Shown piece by piece: positions 23,907-35,554 of a DNA stretch of 64,000 bases. The stretch is taken from the NCBI RefSeq assembly GCF_037975245.1, contig NC_092564.1, positions 21,181,984 through 21,245,983 on the forward strand, in the 5' to 3' direction. A model generated the notes under the pieces. It saw only the letters and a program-made list of their open reading frames with translations. It did no database searches and was not told the origin of the DNA. Position numbers and translations under genes: made by a program. Positions within the stretch are counted from its first letter, which is position 1. The number at the start of each line of letters is the position of its first letter. This DNA is from Apostichopus japonicus. Lineage: Eukaryota > Echinodermata > Holothuroidea > Aspidochirotida > Stichopodidae.

Positions 23907-24127
23907 GTGTCATTGTGGCCAATGTGCTGTGATGCCTACATCAAGGGAGTGTAGATGCTTCAGCGAAAAAGATAAGTAAGGACTGTGATGGATGAAGAAG
24001 GTGCTGCATGCATCACCTTACACCCAGGTTTTGAAGCTATGTGCCTGAACCCATTGTTTCTTCAGACAGCCTACTACATGTACCGTCAACAGTATGGTGG
24101 ACGTGCACAGGAAAACAGGATCCAAGA
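23907..24127 (+). pseudogene. P2X7-ballast-like domain, cysteine-motif exon, copy B
   Basis: After GTTTACAG the frame reads CHCGQCAVMPTSRECRCFSE, then DK and a stop, and one base register later VMDEEGAACITLHPGFEAMC, LNPLFLQTAYYMYRQQYGG and RAQENRIQ, ending at GTAAGT. The order C-x-C-G-x-C, MPT, E-C-x-C, PGFEA, C-L-N-P, YRQQYG is that of the P2X7 C-terminal ballast/zinc domain. The frame change is shared with copy A. The exon ends in phase 2 and joins 25880 exactly. Which strand of the element hosts a functional promoter is unknown. Confidence 0.65.
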
Positions 24128-24200
24128 GTAAGTATAGAATACATTATTTTTGTTGTATACCTTTATTCATTGCTCTGACCTGCTGTTGAAAGATGTAACA

Positions 24201-25434
24201 AAACAGAGCAGTGGCGTAGGAAGGTACTTTTGAGTGGGGGGGGGGGGGCTGAAGACTGATGGCCGGTCTGGGGAGGGGTCTAAGCATAGGCGTATGGACC
24301 ATTTCAGTTTGGGGGGCAGAAATTTTTGTGCACGAAAGTTCCCGTTACACTATCTAAGCGGAGCGCCACCATCGGTTGGCGCGTAGCGTACAAGTAAATT
24401 TTTGGCAAGAAATGCCTCTCAGATTGCAGGAAATGGCACTTCTGAGGCCTTGCAAGTTGCATCTAAACATTCTTTATTTTATAATCTCACGTTTTAGAAA
24501 TTTACACTTCCCCAAAAATTTGGTAAATTAGAAGAAGAAAAATGGTAACATCACTTTGAAGGGGAAAAATAGGACAGTTTATTTTTTAAGCTCCTATTTA
24601 GTTACCGTATTTATTATTTTAACACAGTACTCAGCTACCTCCAGAAAAACATACATTGTTCAACGATCGACACGTAGGCGGGATAATGTCGCTGTGTCAG
24701 GTGAGACTGCAATTTGTCTCACAAAAAAGTACAAAATATAACAAAGAATATGATAAACCTGTACTTCTAGGCTTGTAGGCCCCCACCCCTTACCATCCAT
24801 GAAAAAGAAAATGTTTCTTATATACACTCATGTCGGAAATGTCCAGGTGTACAGTTGACTAGTTATAAAAAATAATCGTGGTAGCCAAGATGAGCTGCGC
24901 TTACGGTGGTGTTACACGGAAATATTCGGGCATCATGATGCTAAATAAAGTAAACATGGAATTGTCGGGCAAAAAATTGAAAAAGATCCGGGCAAGCTAC
25001 TGCATATTTATATATATATATATAAAATTCTCCTCTTAGGCTGCCCGAATTTTTCAGGACTTTTGCCCGAATTTCTTGTCCTCTGGAAATTAAGGGGGCA
25101 GTCTGCCCCCGCCTCATACGTCTATGGGTCTAAGGGGAGAGGTGTCCCTCTCCCCTTTGGAATTTTTTCCATTTCCAGGTAGCCTCAGATGCAATTTGGT
25201 GCAATATAGCACACTTCAACACCCACTCCACTTTGTAAACTTAATTTTGTATTTTCACCTGGCCTTAGATGCAATTTGGTGCTCCAAATGATTTTTTTTT
25301 TTCTCATTTGGAAATGAAAAAGGGGTTCTGACTTGCGAAGCGGGGGGCGGAATGATACTTCCGCCCGCCACATTTTTCACTGGGGGGCTGGCGCCCCCCC
25401 CCAGCCCCCCGGTTCCTACGCCCTTGATACAGAG
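24201..25434. mobile_element. hAT element with 8-bp duplication in the P2X7-like intron
   Basis: Element 24209-25426 begins CAGTGGCGTAGGAAGG and ends CCTACGCCCTTG; the flanking duplications are AAACAGAG (24201-24208) and ATACAGAG (25427-25434). Copy A provides the empty site (AATACAGAGGG without the insertion, near 17670), which proves this is an insertion. The 1.2-kb length and lack of a transposase exon show it is non-autonomous. It contains a further nested element. Confidence 0.85.
24277..25134. mobile_element. second hAT element nested inside the first
   Basis: Element 24285-25126 has ends CATAGGCGTATGGACC and (inverted) CATAGACGTATGAGGC and perfect 8-bp duplications GGTCTAAG (24277-24284, 25127-25134). 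It lies wholly inside the hAT element at 24209-25426. Interior includes GCCCGAA motifs and a short (TA)n. No transposase. Confidence 0.85.
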
Positions 25435-25879
25435 GGTGTATTCATAGTTTAGTTTTGTTTCGTTGTGAAAGGAATAACATTAAGATATAGATTTGATCAA
25501 GAAAATTTGTGCACCATGTTCAAAACCTGCTTCTGATTAGGTCATTTTGTCCAAAAACTGGTGTAATGCCCTTGAGGTTAACCCTTATCATGCTGACTGA
25601 CATAGTAGTCATTAACACTGAGCCATGGAACCAAATGCCACACAAAAAATGTCCACCATGCTTGTGCACGATCCATTTACAAATTTTAGTCCCCGAGATA
25701 CAATGATCAGTTTGTATAAATGGCATAGCTAGGCTTACTTTAGGGGAGGCAGATTTAGGGGCCAAGCAAATTCTGGAAATCATATAGAAATTTATTTTAA
25801 AATTGACGTCCCCAGATGGCTACCAAGCTTTTGTGTGTCTTCATCTTTTATAGCTGGTTTTCATATGATTATTTTACAG

Positions 25880-26036
25880 GAAATACAGACACACAGCATA
25901 CAGACAACTTGCACGGATGAGCTAGCAGTTTTTAGGGAAGGAGATTTGTGTTGTTCTCCCATCCTATGCAGTAAGGAGGATTAGAGAAGCTTTACCATCT
26001 GAACAGTATGAAGGATTTAAATTATCAAGACTGTGA
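25880..26036 (+). pseudogene. P2X7-ballast-like domain, C-terminal exon, copy B
   Basis: After TATTTTACAG the exon continues the upstream codon (GA|G) and reads KYRHTAYRQLARMS, TAG (25923-25925), QFLGKEICVVLPSYAVRRIR, EALPSEQYEGFKLSRL and TGA at 26034. The match to the terminal part of the P2X7-type domain (YRHxAYRQ, VLPSxAVxxIRxxxP, YxGF) is strong. The internal TAG occurs at the same place in copy A. Confidence 0.65.
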
Positions 26037-26488
26037 GAATGTGGACTGTTTATGCCAAGTCATAGTATCATTTCTGCAAAGTTTTATAGAAACAGGGTTC
26101 AGTAGCTTAACCACTGTTTATGTAGTAAAGTAAACATGTGGACAGAGTAACATCCTGTCCCATCCCCTTGTAATCCATGGTAAAAGAGTGTATAAGATGC
26201 AACTTTCACCATTTGTATTCAGTAGCAGATATCCAGCCAAGTGAAGATATAATATACTCTGTTAAATCCAACTACTTGTTTGTGCCTTTATTTCTTGTTC
26301 ACATACAGCTGTGACAACTCTACCAGATACAGTATGTATATGCTAATTGAAGTAAAGACTGATGGCCTCACCACACATTCCAGACTGCCCCACAGTGTTG
26401 GTGTCAAAATTAATAATGATCCTCTTTCCAGAAAGTTATGGCACCAATTGATTTTCCAGACTGATCTACTATCAATCTTGAAAATTAC

Positions 26489-26726
26489 CTTGAAGCGTCA
26501 TCTTTGTCATGTTCAGATGAGTTAACTGATGGAGTGTAGTCCGGACTACCTGGCGGTTTTTCGGTGTATCCCGATGTGGATGCCACAGCAGCAGACGGAC
26601 CATCATCGCCACTGTGAGATGGCCCTGGTTGCTTTGATGGTGTTCTTGTCTCTGTTGGTCCAGTCAGCAACTTCAATGGTGGTAGGGGGACCAGTGAACA
26701 CTGGACTTCTACATGTGTTACATTCA
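26489..26726 (-). CDS. conserved internal exon of the unrecognised element gene, copy B
   Basis: Inverted counterpart of 13183-13420. Same acceptor, same donor and uninterrupted 80-codon frame. Product is a Pro/Ser/Thr/Gly rich linker with a DDA-containing acidic end. One residue differs from copy A (Asp for Tyr in SPDYTPS). Function unknown. Confidence 0.5.
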
Positions 26727-27985
26727 CTGAAAATTAGAATAAATGCTTATTATACCACACACATACAGTAGCCTGCTCTTGGACAGGGGTCAGCTGCCTA
26801 GATGGTTCATTTATCTTTTCTGAAGGGAGCATATCCTCCTGCTTTATGTGGCTGCAAAAATATGGGCCACTCACACCATGAGCATTGCAAATGACTTCAG
26901 CATTGCAAATGACTTCAGCTTGGTTTCATATATTATAACTACAATGTAATCTCCCTTCTCTCAGTAACTATAGATGTAGCCTTTATATTTTCCTGTGAAG
27001 CCATCAGGTATAGCCTCCTCAACCACTCTCGTCAGGCAGGCGGATATGATGGATAAAATACAATGTATATTATCCCATAGTCAGCCTGCCCGACGTGCGG
27101 TTTTAATTGCTATTTTGCTTTCAACGAGTACTGTTTCTAAAATTTTGGCCCCTGTACTCACTTCTGCTATAGAATACTCTATAGATGTATGAAAGTTTTC
27201 CATTCTTCCTTGTATTACCCTAGCTTACACTTCTCTACCACATTTTCTCCCTCACCCCCCCTCCCCATCCATCACTCTATTAATGCCTATTTATGGGGAC
27301 CTTTCGGCCGTAATACTGCTGCCTCCTTTTTGTCTGGTAGCCTGCCCCTTATATACATGCCTCAATGTTTTACTGGTGGAGATTCCTTGTATCCCGTTCA
27401 AAACTGACTACTTAAATCTTTAATGCCTGTCACCACCCTCCCCTCCCCCATTTCCCAACTGTTTTTCGGTAATTACAAGCACATGTCTATAAGATCATGC
27501 TACCTTTAGATGGAGATGTACATTCTGCAGAATCCTGCCTTTATTTTCACTGCAGTTGGTTGGGGAACAGCTTCTAGATTAATCTAAGTACTGAAAATTT
27601 GGAAAGAAAATAACAAGGAAGTTATGAAAGTTCATTTAAGAAAGCAGTTTGATATGTTTGAAAGCACCTGTCACAAGCGTTTTCTCTTGTAACAAAAATT
27701 GCAGCCCTACCAACAAAAATGGCAAAATATAAGGATGTCATTTACTGTGCAACATACAGTATGAGCTATGACTCTGAGTAGATAGGTGGGAGCACATTAT
27801 AATATTGGGCAAAATGACATGTAAACATCTGATGCTTGTTATTCTGGATTTTTCATGATGTACCACAGATAAAAGTTAATATAGCTCTAGCCTACGCCTA
27901 ACTTTATCGTCGCCGTACCTAATTTAGGGCCTAACTAACTGAACGAAATTATAAGAATTAGCCTACTGTAAGTTAGTAATAATAC

Positions 27986-28608
27986 CAAGTTAGGGGACAA
28001 ACTAAAACGAATGACAGCGAATGACCGAATGACAATTGACTTTGTACAGGGTTAATTATCATTTGCGAATGACAGCGAATGACAACGAAGGACAGTGTTG
28101 AGTGGAGATAGAATGATTAACGGAGTGGAGTAAATGCGGTTATTGGTTTTCTGTGCAAAAATGATTTGAGGAAAATCGCATGTTACGTGGTTGCAGGGTT
28201 TTGGTGTAATTTACGGATAGAAACCACAGGGAAAGTTTGTGTGTGAGAATGCGCTTGAGTGCTGTGTTTTTTACCTCTGTAGATTTATATAGAAATATAT
28301 CTGAAGCCGTTTCAAGATTATAGTATTGTTAGTTTCTAACAATTAATATCGGAAAAATGACGTTTAATTTTTTTTTTTAAATCAGACTTACAATTTCGCT
28401 TACTATAAGGTGCGTTTTTTATCTTGTCCGTACTTTACTAGATCTAGATACCCACGAAATCTGAACTGTGATATCCGGTTGAAGCAAATGTCTGTGCTGT
28501 CGTTACTGTCATTCGTTTTAGTCAACGCATTTTTTTAGTGTGTACAACATATTGTCATTCGTTATGTGTAACGCAATTGTCATTCGTTTTAGTAACACCC
28601 CAAGTTAG
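27986..28608. mobile_element. Mutator-like MITE in copy B
   Basis: Element 27994-28600 lies between perfect 8-bp duplications CAAGTTAG (27986-27993, 28601-28608). Both ends begin GGG and share ACTAAAACGAATGACA at positions 9-24. The subterminal zones repeat GAATGACAGCGAATGACA. Copy A near 11950 shows the single CAAGTTAG empty site. GGG ends with 8-9 bp duplications suggest Mutator-like, but Merlin-type is possible. Confidence 0.75.
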
Positions 28609-29225
28609 TCCTTGTTGTAGTAGGCCTAGGCCAGAAAATACACTTACTCTTTCCCGATCCAGCTTCGCAACTACTGGTCTACTTGTTTCTATATCTCCTG
28701 GAGATTTGAAGATACTTTCTCCAAATAGAGAAGGAACGGCATTGTCTTGTAGACGGCGAGCTGTTGGTGTTCCAAGTCCAAGTTGCGCGGATAGGCGATA
28801 GGAATCGAAACTTTAACTGGTGACGGGCGCACTGCACACATAAGATTCGCTCGAAGGTCCAAGTCAATCTTTACTAAGTTATAGGCAGCTAGGCTAGCTG
28901 AGCGCACTGGTACTAAGCTATCGCTGTATACAGTGTTTGACGAACACGAAACTTTCTTGTACTGTTGTGCACCCATTCTCATATGATATTTTGTTTACTG
29001 TTCGTGACGTATTGTTTACGGCTTTGATCTCGGTTAGCATATTAGGCATACCTAGTTTTGGTAACATTGGCGGTTCCCCGTGACGTCATTATCTTACGGA
29101 ATTAGTTTGGTTATTAACTTAATTAAAACAGCAAAGAAACAATTGTGGAACTCCAAATTTGGAATATAGGGTTTTGATATGTAGCTTTTCAATTTGTGCA
29201 AGTTTGAAGGAAATCTGTTACGTGT

Positions 29226-29606
29226 CACTTGACCTTTAAGGGTCATATGTTTTTACTAATTGTTGACGCTCATTCCAAAAAATGGATACAAGTGCATAAT
29301 ATGAACTCGGGCACTAGTGGAACGACTATCCAATATCTAAGGAATAGTTTGGTCAATTTGGCGTTCCAGGTATTCTGGTTAGTGATAATGGCGCTGTTTT
29401 GTAAGTCAAGAATTTAAGAAATTCTGTACGCAGAATCGCATCAAAATGTGACTCCCGCTCCTTATCACCCGTCATCAAATGGACTAGAAGAAGGTACAGT
29501 CCAAACTTTCAAACAAAGGGTGAAGAGAATGAAAGGGTCTCTAGACGATAAAATATCAAGGTTTCCTTTCAAGTATAGAATAACCCCGGGAGCTTTGTTA
29601 TGGGCC
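29226..29606 (+). pseudogene. Ty3/Gypsy integrase fragment
   Basis: Frames read FKGHMFLLIVDAHSKKWIQV, then in another frame a QNRIKM-like segment, then TPAPYHPSSNGLEEGTVQTF and KQRVKRMKGSLDDKISRF. The first part resembles the integrase-core beta strand with the first catalytic Asp (VDAHSKW), and PYHPSSNGLEE contains the last catalytic Glu. At least two frameshifts, loss of all other pol domains and truncation exactly at the Kolobok copy B border make it a dead fragment. The TTAA used by copy B lies in this fragment. Confidence 0.75.
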
Positions 29607-29912
29607 GTTTGTTACCGATATCAGAGATATACCATGTGAAAGAATAACCATTTTACTTTAATGTGGTTCTAACCGGACCTAGGTCGATAACTCAAATTAA
29701 TCGATTTGTAAATAAAATGTTTTAGATCACTTTTTTTGATCATTACACACATAAGCTTATACCGCCCGTTTAGGAAAGGTCCGTATCGTGGCCACTTTTG
29801 GTCAAGAAATCGGATTTGTTACCGATATCAGAGTTATACAACGTGTCAGAGGATCCTTTCTGGTGGTTCTAACCTGACCTATAAGTCCATAACTCAAATC
29901 AATCGATTTAAA
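29605..29912. repeat. direct repeat, two copies about 210 bp apart
   Basis: TGTTACCGATATCAGAG begins copies near 29608 and 29818. Each ends AACTCAAAT(T/C)AATCGATTT. Possibly the remains of a tandem array in the Gypsy element. No ORF. Confidence 0.65.
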
Positions 29913-30161
29913 AAAAAAAAACACAATAACTTTCTTAATTATGTATAAATATTTGTATAAATATTATGTATAAATATTATGTATAAATATTTCTTAATTA
30001 ACTTTCTTAATTCATAATCATGGACGTTAAATATGAATGTAAGATACTGACTTCGGTCAGCTTGCGGCTTTGATAAGCCAACTTTGAGGCATCTTCGCGA
30101 GTTCCTGCTTGCAGGAGGATCTAATATACATACATACATACATACACCCATACATACATTC

Positions 30162-30832
30162 AACGAGTTAAATGAATCTGGAGGATTCATGTCAATTGGG
30201 TGCGCGGGTACCATGTATGGAGGGTCATGTGATGTGTTCCAGGGTGGTACTAAACTGATATTTCTCTGTAGCAGTTCGAGAACAGTGTTAGTGACTTCGT
30301 GAAAGATTGGTCGGTTCGGACATGGGAACTACGGCATAAGAAGGTACTGGTACTTCAGGCCTACGAAATAGTGCTAATATGCTAACGTTCAACCTTATTC
30401 TCTTGAATGAAGGCAGGCTTTCTACATAATAGGTCTTACTTATTAATACAGCTCTAGGGGCAAGCTTTGTCTCATATGGCCTAACGTTATTACTACACGC
30501 TATAAGTGAATGTAGAAATGGGAAATGTGGGGAAATGTTTAGTTCAGTGCAACCACGAAATTCTCCATGGAACAGAGCCTATGGCTGCTCGATGGGAATA
30601 TAGCTATCACGTTAGGCTACAGGCACGGTTATTGCTAGGTAACGGGTGTCGTCTGCTTGCTCTAAGCACGCAAACACATTTACGTACTAGTTGGGGGAAA
30701 TCATCATGCGTAATAGGGAGAGTAGTATATTAGTACCACCCTGGAACACATCACATGACCCTCCATACATGGTACGCGCGTACGCGCGTATTTACTGTGT
30801 GATAGTTTCTCCAGATTCATTTAACTCGTTGC
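30162..30832. mobile_element. MITE with long interrupted inverted repeats
   Basis: CAACGAGTTAAATGAATCTG at 30162 and GTACCATGTATGGAGGGTCA (30208 on) through GTTCCAGGGTGGTACTAA are repeated in reverse at 30730-30832. The two inverted blocks are separated by non-matching 25-35 bp linkers. Target duplications are not clear. Interior has no recognisable gene. The (CATA)n tract at 30127-30160 adjoins the left end. Confidence 0.6.
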
Positions 30833-31545
30833 ATACATTATGCTCTTAATGAACTACACACACACGACTACAGTGGCAGTATTGTGTATCATGTCTTACT
30901 GACTTACTGTCCTTTTTCTCTTAGTGGCTGCTAGTGTCTGCTCTTAGTGGCTGCTACCTTCAGTGAGACCTAGCCTCGTTTCTGTTTTTTGAAACCTGTA
31001 AAGCCTAAAGGTAGTCCAAAAAGTTACTGGTCTCGATTCTGCAACTACTTGCCACGTCAAATGAGTGAGATTAATATTTGTAAAACTTGTGTAATGTGTC
31101 TTGCGACATTTGAAACGTACCCGAGACAAGAGAAGACTAACTTTCGGTCTCCGACCCGTTCGTTCAATTTTCTTACACTGCAGTATCGTATGCATGTTAT
31201 TACAGTAGGCCTATGCTAGTATAACTGTAACTAAGCAGGGTCAACAGGGTGATTCTTCCATGCTCGAACCGAAGTCAGGCCTAGCATGTATATTTGGTTC
31301 ACTAAATGAGTAGTGAAACGTAGGCGTAGGGCCTAGATGCATGTTAGATATATGCTAACGATATTGCTCTCTCACAAGAATGCACATACCTACGTACATC
31401 AAGTAACCTTATCGATGAAGTTTTCAATTGTAAACGTACTTATCTGTCAAATAATTGTAGGAAAAAGCAATGAAATGGTTATTGTTAGAATTTATATGTT
31501 TGAGTTGATAAACATTAACAATTTGCATAGGGGTTGCTAAAATAT
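30833..31545. other. gene-free stretch
   Basis: A 76-codon open frame at 30989-31219 has Lys/Arg-rich composition and cysteine pairs but no splice context, so I do not call it. Nothing else supported. Confidence 0.4.
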
Positions 31546-31547
31546 CT

Positions 31548-32110
31548 AGTGCCAGCAGAACCCTTGGCTTCCTTAATAGGAATTTGCGCTCCTGCCCACC
31601 AGAATTACGTGAATTGGCCTAGGCTATATATGTCTATTGTGTCGTTCTACTCTTGAATATTCAGCTCAGATTTGGGACCCCTATAAGGTCTCAGACCAAG
31701 ATAAAATAGAAAAAATTCAAAGGAAGGCAGCACGCTTTGTAACTCGAGATTTCCTTAGGCAATCCAGCGTCACTGAGATTTTGAAGACTTTGAAGTGGGA
31801 ACCCCTCACAGAAAGAAGGAAAAGGGCCAGACTTTTGCTCTTTAATTACCAAATTATTAATGGCCTAATTGCAGTCCCAAGCGAGACTGATCCCTCCTTG
31901 AAACCAGGGAGGCGTGGTCGCTATACTCAAATTCCACATACAGTAATCATCATGCTTTCCAGTATAGCTTCTATCCTAGGACCATAAAAGACTGGAATAC
32001 ATTATCCTTGGCCATTAAAGAGAGCCCTAGTCTTGAGGTGTTTAAGACAAGATTGCCCACGCATTATTATGAGCTCTGCTGCGCTGCACACCAACATCCT
32101 CTTTGTGATA
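31548..32110 (+). pseudogene. non-LTR retrotransposon (LINE) 3' fragment
   Basis: Three frames together show the conserved C-terminal tail after the reverse-transcriptase domain of CR1/L2/Jockey-type LINEs: ASRTLGFLNRNLRSCPPELR, then RSTLEYSAQIWDPYKVSDQD with KIEKIQRKAARFV and LKWEPLTERRKRARL, then FYPRTIKDWNTLS and a short end. At least two frameshifts and a stop interrupt it. No catalytic RT motif is present, so this is a 5'-truncated dead copy. Confidence 0.8.
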
Positions 32111-32219
32111 CCCGAGAGGGGTTTTTAACGAGTATCCTACAGAAACAGAAACTATGCGACCTAGCCAACATAACCATACACAGGTATAGGCCTACAGAAG
32201 AAGTTTGTCAAGGTTGAAA

Positions 32220-33714
32220 CAACCATCAGAGTCAAAAGTATAGGAAAGCATCCAAAACTGAAAAATTCACCATTAGTGTATTTGAATTTAATGCTGAAGT
32301 TTTCTTCATTAATATCATTTTTGATTCCTTGCTTGTAAACACCGTACAGTAGCTCAAATAAGTTCATGGTGGATAAACTTACTTGGTCTGTGGATCTGTC
32401 TTATTGAGTACAAGAACCCTAAGTTGGCCAGTCATGTCACCATCAATTTTCCATATCATGACCATGCAGAGTTTTTGATATCAGAGCTTGAAGTTTTCGT
32501 CACTTGTAAACAAACCTCTTCATTCAGTAATAAACAATTTTTGTACGCTGCTCCTGGGACACCTAAAGGGGTCTAAAATTGCCTAAATTTATCCACTTTG
32601 TACTACATGTACTTCCATTCATACGCTTAAATATGCAAGCCACAAAAACAAACAGATCTTGAGTGATAACATATCAAAAAAGATGGTCTCTTATTGCTTT
32701 TTGGCACTTTTCCTGAAGGAGAACATTTGGACGGATTGAAATAGACTCTATTAGGAGTATGCCACTTTAAAGTATGTAGTCCTTGTAACATGTTAACTCC
32801 AAAATTAAAGCTGCAATTATTATGTGAGTTCTACCATGCTATGGCTTTCATTTGGTGTCTGGTGAACATACTTTGGTCAATTTCAGTTCAGTTTAGTGAA
32901 CGAAACCAATACAATTGAGTGATCTTCAACTCTACATATATTGTAAGTTGGCTGTGTCGCTATGACAGTGCCTTGTAGATCGGTAGAGTTGGTATTTTTT
33001 CCCTAGAGAAGTTACATGGTAGGCAATTTACAGACACCTAGCTCAAGGAAGCTCCACTCAAATAAATGATCAAAAATTTCCGTTGATTTCAAGATCATTT
33101 ATTTTCTTAGTCTCTCATTTAATGTTCAGTTAGAGAGTTGTAAAATTACTTCAAGATACTGATTAAAATCAATTCCATAAATTAAACGACTGCAACAATG
33201 ACCATGAGTACTGACTGATTTTTGACTAACTTTTCCACAGACTCCCTTTCTCTTAAAATACTGCTTGACAAGTTTGCAAGCCTGGGCAGACATGATAAGG
33301 CATCTGACCACTGATTGGTTCAATATTACCTACTTCTGAACATTATTAGTATTCATAGAATCTATTGATAAAGGAACTGATCATGAGTGAGAAAGTTAAC
33401 AGCACATGCTTCTTATCTTTCTTCGTTGTCTCAATTTACGGGCCCAAAACCAGACCTCTAAAAAAGTAGGTCAAACCAGCTCTTATGTATATGGTCGTGG
33501 GAACCAGAGAACGGTCAAGAGTGCAAAGGGGTTAATAACCTTGCAGGGATTTGGTAAAACCTAGTGGGGTATATATGGTAATCCATATTACTTTATGATA
33601 TCCCTCTCGCCTATTAAAAATTTTGAACAAAATGTTACTACATGAAGTATTCAACTCTGTAAACCTCAGAGCTACATCACAGAGCACCTTGCATCATTAA
33701 TACCACACAACCAT
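32220..33714. other. gene-free stretch upstream of a dispersed repeat
   Basis: AT-rich, no exon or bounded element recognised. Confidence 0.45.
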
Positions 33715-34660
33715 ATGAACCAGAATGCAAAATGCATTGAAGTTTCGGTGACTTGCACTAGGCTTTTCCTTGTTAGTAACCAGAACTAGCTGTACAATAG
33801 AAATGGCCCGAACCACCATTTTGATACAACTACATGATGGCATAATAAACACAGGTCAGTCTACTGTACTGTACGTGGCAATGCACACCTCCAACAAAAA
33901 CAATAGGGGTCTTGTACTCAATGTTATGCATCCACACACTAAGTATGAGTAGTATCCACGGTTCCCATCGGTAGATCTCATGTAAAAGGATTTTCAGAGG
34001 TTGACCACTGGTAACCTTAATGAGATTGGACCTCATCATAAGCAACAGGATTCTTGTACTCAATATGGCAAATCCATATACTATGTATGAAAAGTATCCA
34101 TGATTTCTACCATAAAAAATCCATGTTTTGAAAGTTTTCAGGCCTCGACAAATGTATTTAAAGGTACTCCATTCGCCACTGCTCTTAGGCAGATACATGG
34201 TGCTAAGTAATTGCACATTGGAAAATTATGACTTTTGAACTTTTTTTCCAGCAAAAGTGTTGAACAAAGTAAAACATCTCAAAGAATAAAAAATATGCAC
34301 TTTAAAGTCTGAAACAATTAAAATAAAAACATCTGCAAAGAGGTCTATAAAGATAGCTTGGCGTCTGGTACATGATCCCTCATATAGAACTAGGCATATT
34401 CCGTACAGTAGCTAGGTCTGCGCGAGTCCTAAGCATAAACAGTACCTCACTGCTGCTTTGAACAGCTATTCGAATAGTGCGACTTAGTATATTTCCCAAT
34501 TATCTATGTTTTCATTTAGCTGGAGATTGGTGCGTGAAAAAATATTGCGATTACTCCATTACACTGGCTAAATCAAAGCAATTTTTTACGCAATGGAAAT
34601 CTGAGGTTGTAAAAGCATCTATCTTTCAAAAAGTCCTAGCAGCAACAACAGCAACTTGGA
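33715..34660 (+). repeat. dispersed repeat, copy 2 (see also 20926 and 63590)
   Basis: Nearly the whole segment is matched in reverse orientation at 20926-21860, and its first 400 bp in the same orientation at 63590-64000. It contains reversed AGGTCA-family units (CACCTCCAACAAAAACAATA). Ends are not defined and no coding is seen. Confidence 0.65.
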
Positions 34661-35535
34661 CCAATCTCATATTTCATTTGTAGGAGGACAATTTGAGTAG
34701 AAGAAGCCTATTGTTTTTAGAGGAGCTCAAAGGTCATTTTGGGTCACAAGGCATTAAATTGTGAAAAACCTTGTAAACACGATATCTCAAGAAGGGAAGC
34801 TTGGATCAAACTCATATTTCGTGTGAAGTACCACAATAATTAAAAGAACCCTATTGTTTTTGGTGGAGGTCAAAGTTCGTTTGGGGTCACAGGGGGTCAA
34901 ATTAAGAAAACCTTGTAAACACGATATCTCAAGATGGGAAGCTTGGGCAGACCCCATATTTGGGGTGTAGAAGTACCACATTGAGTATAAGAAGCCTATT
35001 GTTTTTGGTGGAGGTCAAGGTCATTTGGAGTCATCAGAGGTTAAATTGTGAAAACCTTGTAAACATGATATCTCAATATTGGAAGCTTGGGCAGATCTCA
35101 TACTTGGTATAAAAGTGTATAACATTGAGTAAAAGAAGCCCTTTGTTTTTGGTGGAGGTCAATGGTAATTTGGGGAGAATAGGTCAAATCGTAAACATGA
35201 TATTTTAAGAAGGGAACCTTGAACAGATCTGTATTTGGTTTGTAGATGTACCATATCAAATTTAAGCAGATATTATTGCTTTTGGTGAAGTTCAAAGGTC
35301 ATTTGAAGTCAACAAATGCCAAACATTTACTGCACTGCCCTCTTACCTGTATATTAACACTAACACACCTTCCTAAACATAATATTATCATGAAGGAAGC
35401 TTGGACAGATCACATATTTGGTATGTTAGTGTACCACATTGAGTACATGAAATAAGCCTAAAGTCGTGGACAGAAGTCAATGGTCGTTTGTGTTCACCCC
35501 AGGGGTTAAATTGTGAGGAATGTGTTTTCAGGAGA
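34655..35535 (+). repeat. AGGTCA-family tandem array, about six decayed units
   Basis: Units of about 140 bp with CTTGTAAACACGATATCTCA, AAGCTTGGA(T/C)CA, CCTATTGTTTTTGGTGGAGG and TCAAAGGTCATTTGG. Most AGGTCA direct repeats have one or two changes here (for example AGGTCAAGGTCA near 35013). More decayed units continue to about 36500. Confidence 0.8.
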
Positions 35536-35554
35536 GCTTGAATGTATTGTTTGT

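Larger units (their letters stand above)
23429..29239 (-). mobile_element. Kolobok-like DNA transposon, copy B (5.8 kb, inverted)
   Basis: Element 23433-29235 between TTAA sites (23429-23432, 29236-29239), in the opposite orientation to copy A. Relative to copy A it lacks about 0.95 kb (the acidic exon; counterpart of 18298-19253) and about 3.2 kb (counterpart of 13812-16990, including the last plus-strand exon). It has gained a Mutator-like MITE (27994-28600) and a hAT element (24209-25426) with another inside it. The right end abuts a Gypsy integrase fragment. Confidence 0.75.
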
